Of a DNA stretch of 5,328 nucleotides, positions 4,542-5,328 are shown piece by piece. Source of the DNA: Palsa-504 sp050698735 (lineage in GTDB: Bacteria; Actinomycetota; Actinomycetes; Streptosporangiales; Streptosporangiaceae). The stretch is from assembly GCA_050698735.1 (NCBI GenBank), contig JBOHCG010000560.1:1-5328 (forward strand), written 5' to 3'. The position numbers were made by a program, and so were the translations under genes. The notes under the pieces were generated by a model, which was given only the letters and a program-made list of their open reading frames with translations, searched no databases and was not told the DNA's origin. Each line of letters opens with the position of its first letter. Position 1 is the first letter of the stretch.

Positions 4542-5328
4542 CCGGGCCGACCGGAAGGTCAACCACCGCTTCGGTCCCGCCGCCCGGCCTCGGCGTGATC
4601 CTCAGCCGCCCGCCGAGTTCCCCGACCACCAGCGTGCGAACGATCTGCAGGCCGAGGCTGGTGGCCGAGTCCAGGTCGAATCCGGGCGGCAGGCCGACCC
4701 CGCTGTCCTCGACGGTCACCGTCAGCCGCTCCGGACCGCGGACCGCGGTCACCTCGAGCAGCCCCTGCCCCTGATCGCGGGCGGACTGCGGGAAACCGTG
4801 CTCAAGCGCATTCTGCAGCAGTTCGGTCATCACCATGGCCAGCGGAGTCGCCACCGAGGCCGAAAGCGGGCCGAACGATCCGGTGAGCTTCGGCACCACC
4901 CTGACCTCTGGTGCCGACACCTCCCCTGCCATCATCGCCACCCGGTCCGCGATCTCGTCGAAGTCGACGACCTCCTCTGAGGACTGCGACAACGTCTCGT
5001 GCACGACGGCGATGGACCCGACCCGGCGGACCGCCTCGTCGAGGGCGGCCCTGGCCTCCGGAGCACGCAGCCGCCTGGCCTGCAGCCGAAGCAGCGCGGC
5101 GACGGTCTGCAGGTTGTTCTTCACCCGGTGATGGATCTCCCTGATCGTGGCGTCCTTTGTCATCAGCTCGCGCTCCCGGCTGCGCAGCTCGGTGACGTCG
5201 CGGACTAGGACGAGTGCGCCGGTCCTGTCGCCGCCGACGATGAGCGGGATCGCGCGGAGATGGACCACGGAGCCGTTCGCCGCCACCTCGGCCTCGCGCG
5301 GCGCCCGGCCGGTCGCCACCACCATCAG
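4531..5328 (-). CDS. pdtaS: PdtaS-like sensor histidine kinase (PAS - HisKA_2 - HATPase), N-terminal part outside window
   Basis: The frame stays open through the right edge, so the ATG at 5325 is internal; about 265 C-terminal residues are present. Numbering from that Met, residues 1-48 look like the end of a PAS domain (ALVLVRDVTELRSRE). Residues 57-112 are a HisKA_2 dimerisation domain with the phospho-acceptor motif EIHHRVKNNLQTVAALLRLQ; the likely phosphorylated His is His66, just before Arg. The HATPase domain follows with an N box MTELLQNALEHGF (Asn172), a G1 box DSGVGLP (207-213) and a G2-like SLGLQIV (223-229). The block around HHRVKNNLQT and the position beside whiB1 match M. tuberculosis PdtaS (Rv3220c). 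That cytosolic kinase phosphorylates PdtaR, an ANTAR RNA-binding antiterminator encoded elsewhere. All key residues are intact, so it should be active. Orthology is strong but rests on a partial sequence. Confidence 0.9.
   Translation of the reverse strand: MMVVATGRAPREAEVAANGSVVHLRAIPLIVGGDRTGALVLVRDVTELRSRERELMTKDATIREIHHRVKNNLQTVAALLRLQARRLRAPEARAALDEAVRRVGSIAVVHETLSQSSEEVVDFDEIADRVAMMAGEVSAPEVRVVPKLTGSFGPLSASVATPLAMVMTELLQNALEHGFPQSARDQGQGLLEVTAVRGPERLTVTVEDSGVGLPPGFDLDSATSLGLQIVRTLVVGELGGRLRITPRPGGGTEAVVDLPVGPEQD

Overview
This 5.3 kb, high-GC window (third codon positions nearly all G/C) is ordinary chromosomal DNA of a filamentous-type actinomycete. Nickel superoxide dismutase with its maturation protease, an RsbW-SigF pair, WhiB1 and a PdtaS-type kinase together point to Actinomycetia. 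Pseudonocardiales is my best guess from gene order, and it is a guess. I see no mobile element, CRISPR array, tRNA or rRNA.

Layout, left to right. (1) Positions 1-288 (-) hold sodX, the NiSOD maturation peptidase, cut by the left edge. It diverges from sodN (366-773, +), which ends in a strong intrinsic terminator. (2) Positions 959-2265 (+) hold a translationally coupled anti-sigma factor (RsbW/UsfX type) and the stress sigma factor SigF. (3) Positions 2262-2879 (-) hold a four-helix membrane protein with a repetitive N-terminal tail. It converges on sigF, and the two genes share one CTAG as both stop codons. (4) Positions 2942-3874 (+) hold a diacylglycerol-kinase-family lipid kinase, divergent from the membrane protein and possibly leaderless. 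(5) Positions 3875-4257 are a 383-bp regulatory gap with a short tandem repeat, two CRP-like sites, hairpins and an unexplained stretch with codon-like periodicity. (6) Positions 4258-4512 (+) hold whiB1. (7) Positions 4531-5328 (-) hold the C-terminal part of a PdtaS-like sensor histidine kinase, cut by the right edge and tail-to-tail with whiB1.

From memory, the order membrane protein / DAGK-like protein / whiB1 / pdtaS matches Mycobacterium tuberculosis Rv3217c-Rv3218-Rv3219-Rv3220c. Here rsbW-sigF and sodN-sodX lie next to that block. The theme is stress and redox: superoxide removal, a general stress sigma factor under partner-switch control, a nitric-oxide-sensitive Fe-S regulator and a sensor kinase. 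The most useful non-coding observation is a 30-bp imperfect palindrome upstream of whiB1 containing a near-consensus CRP site just ahead of a plausible -10 element. I did not find a clearly new system; the least explained stretch is the DAGK-whiB1 gap.
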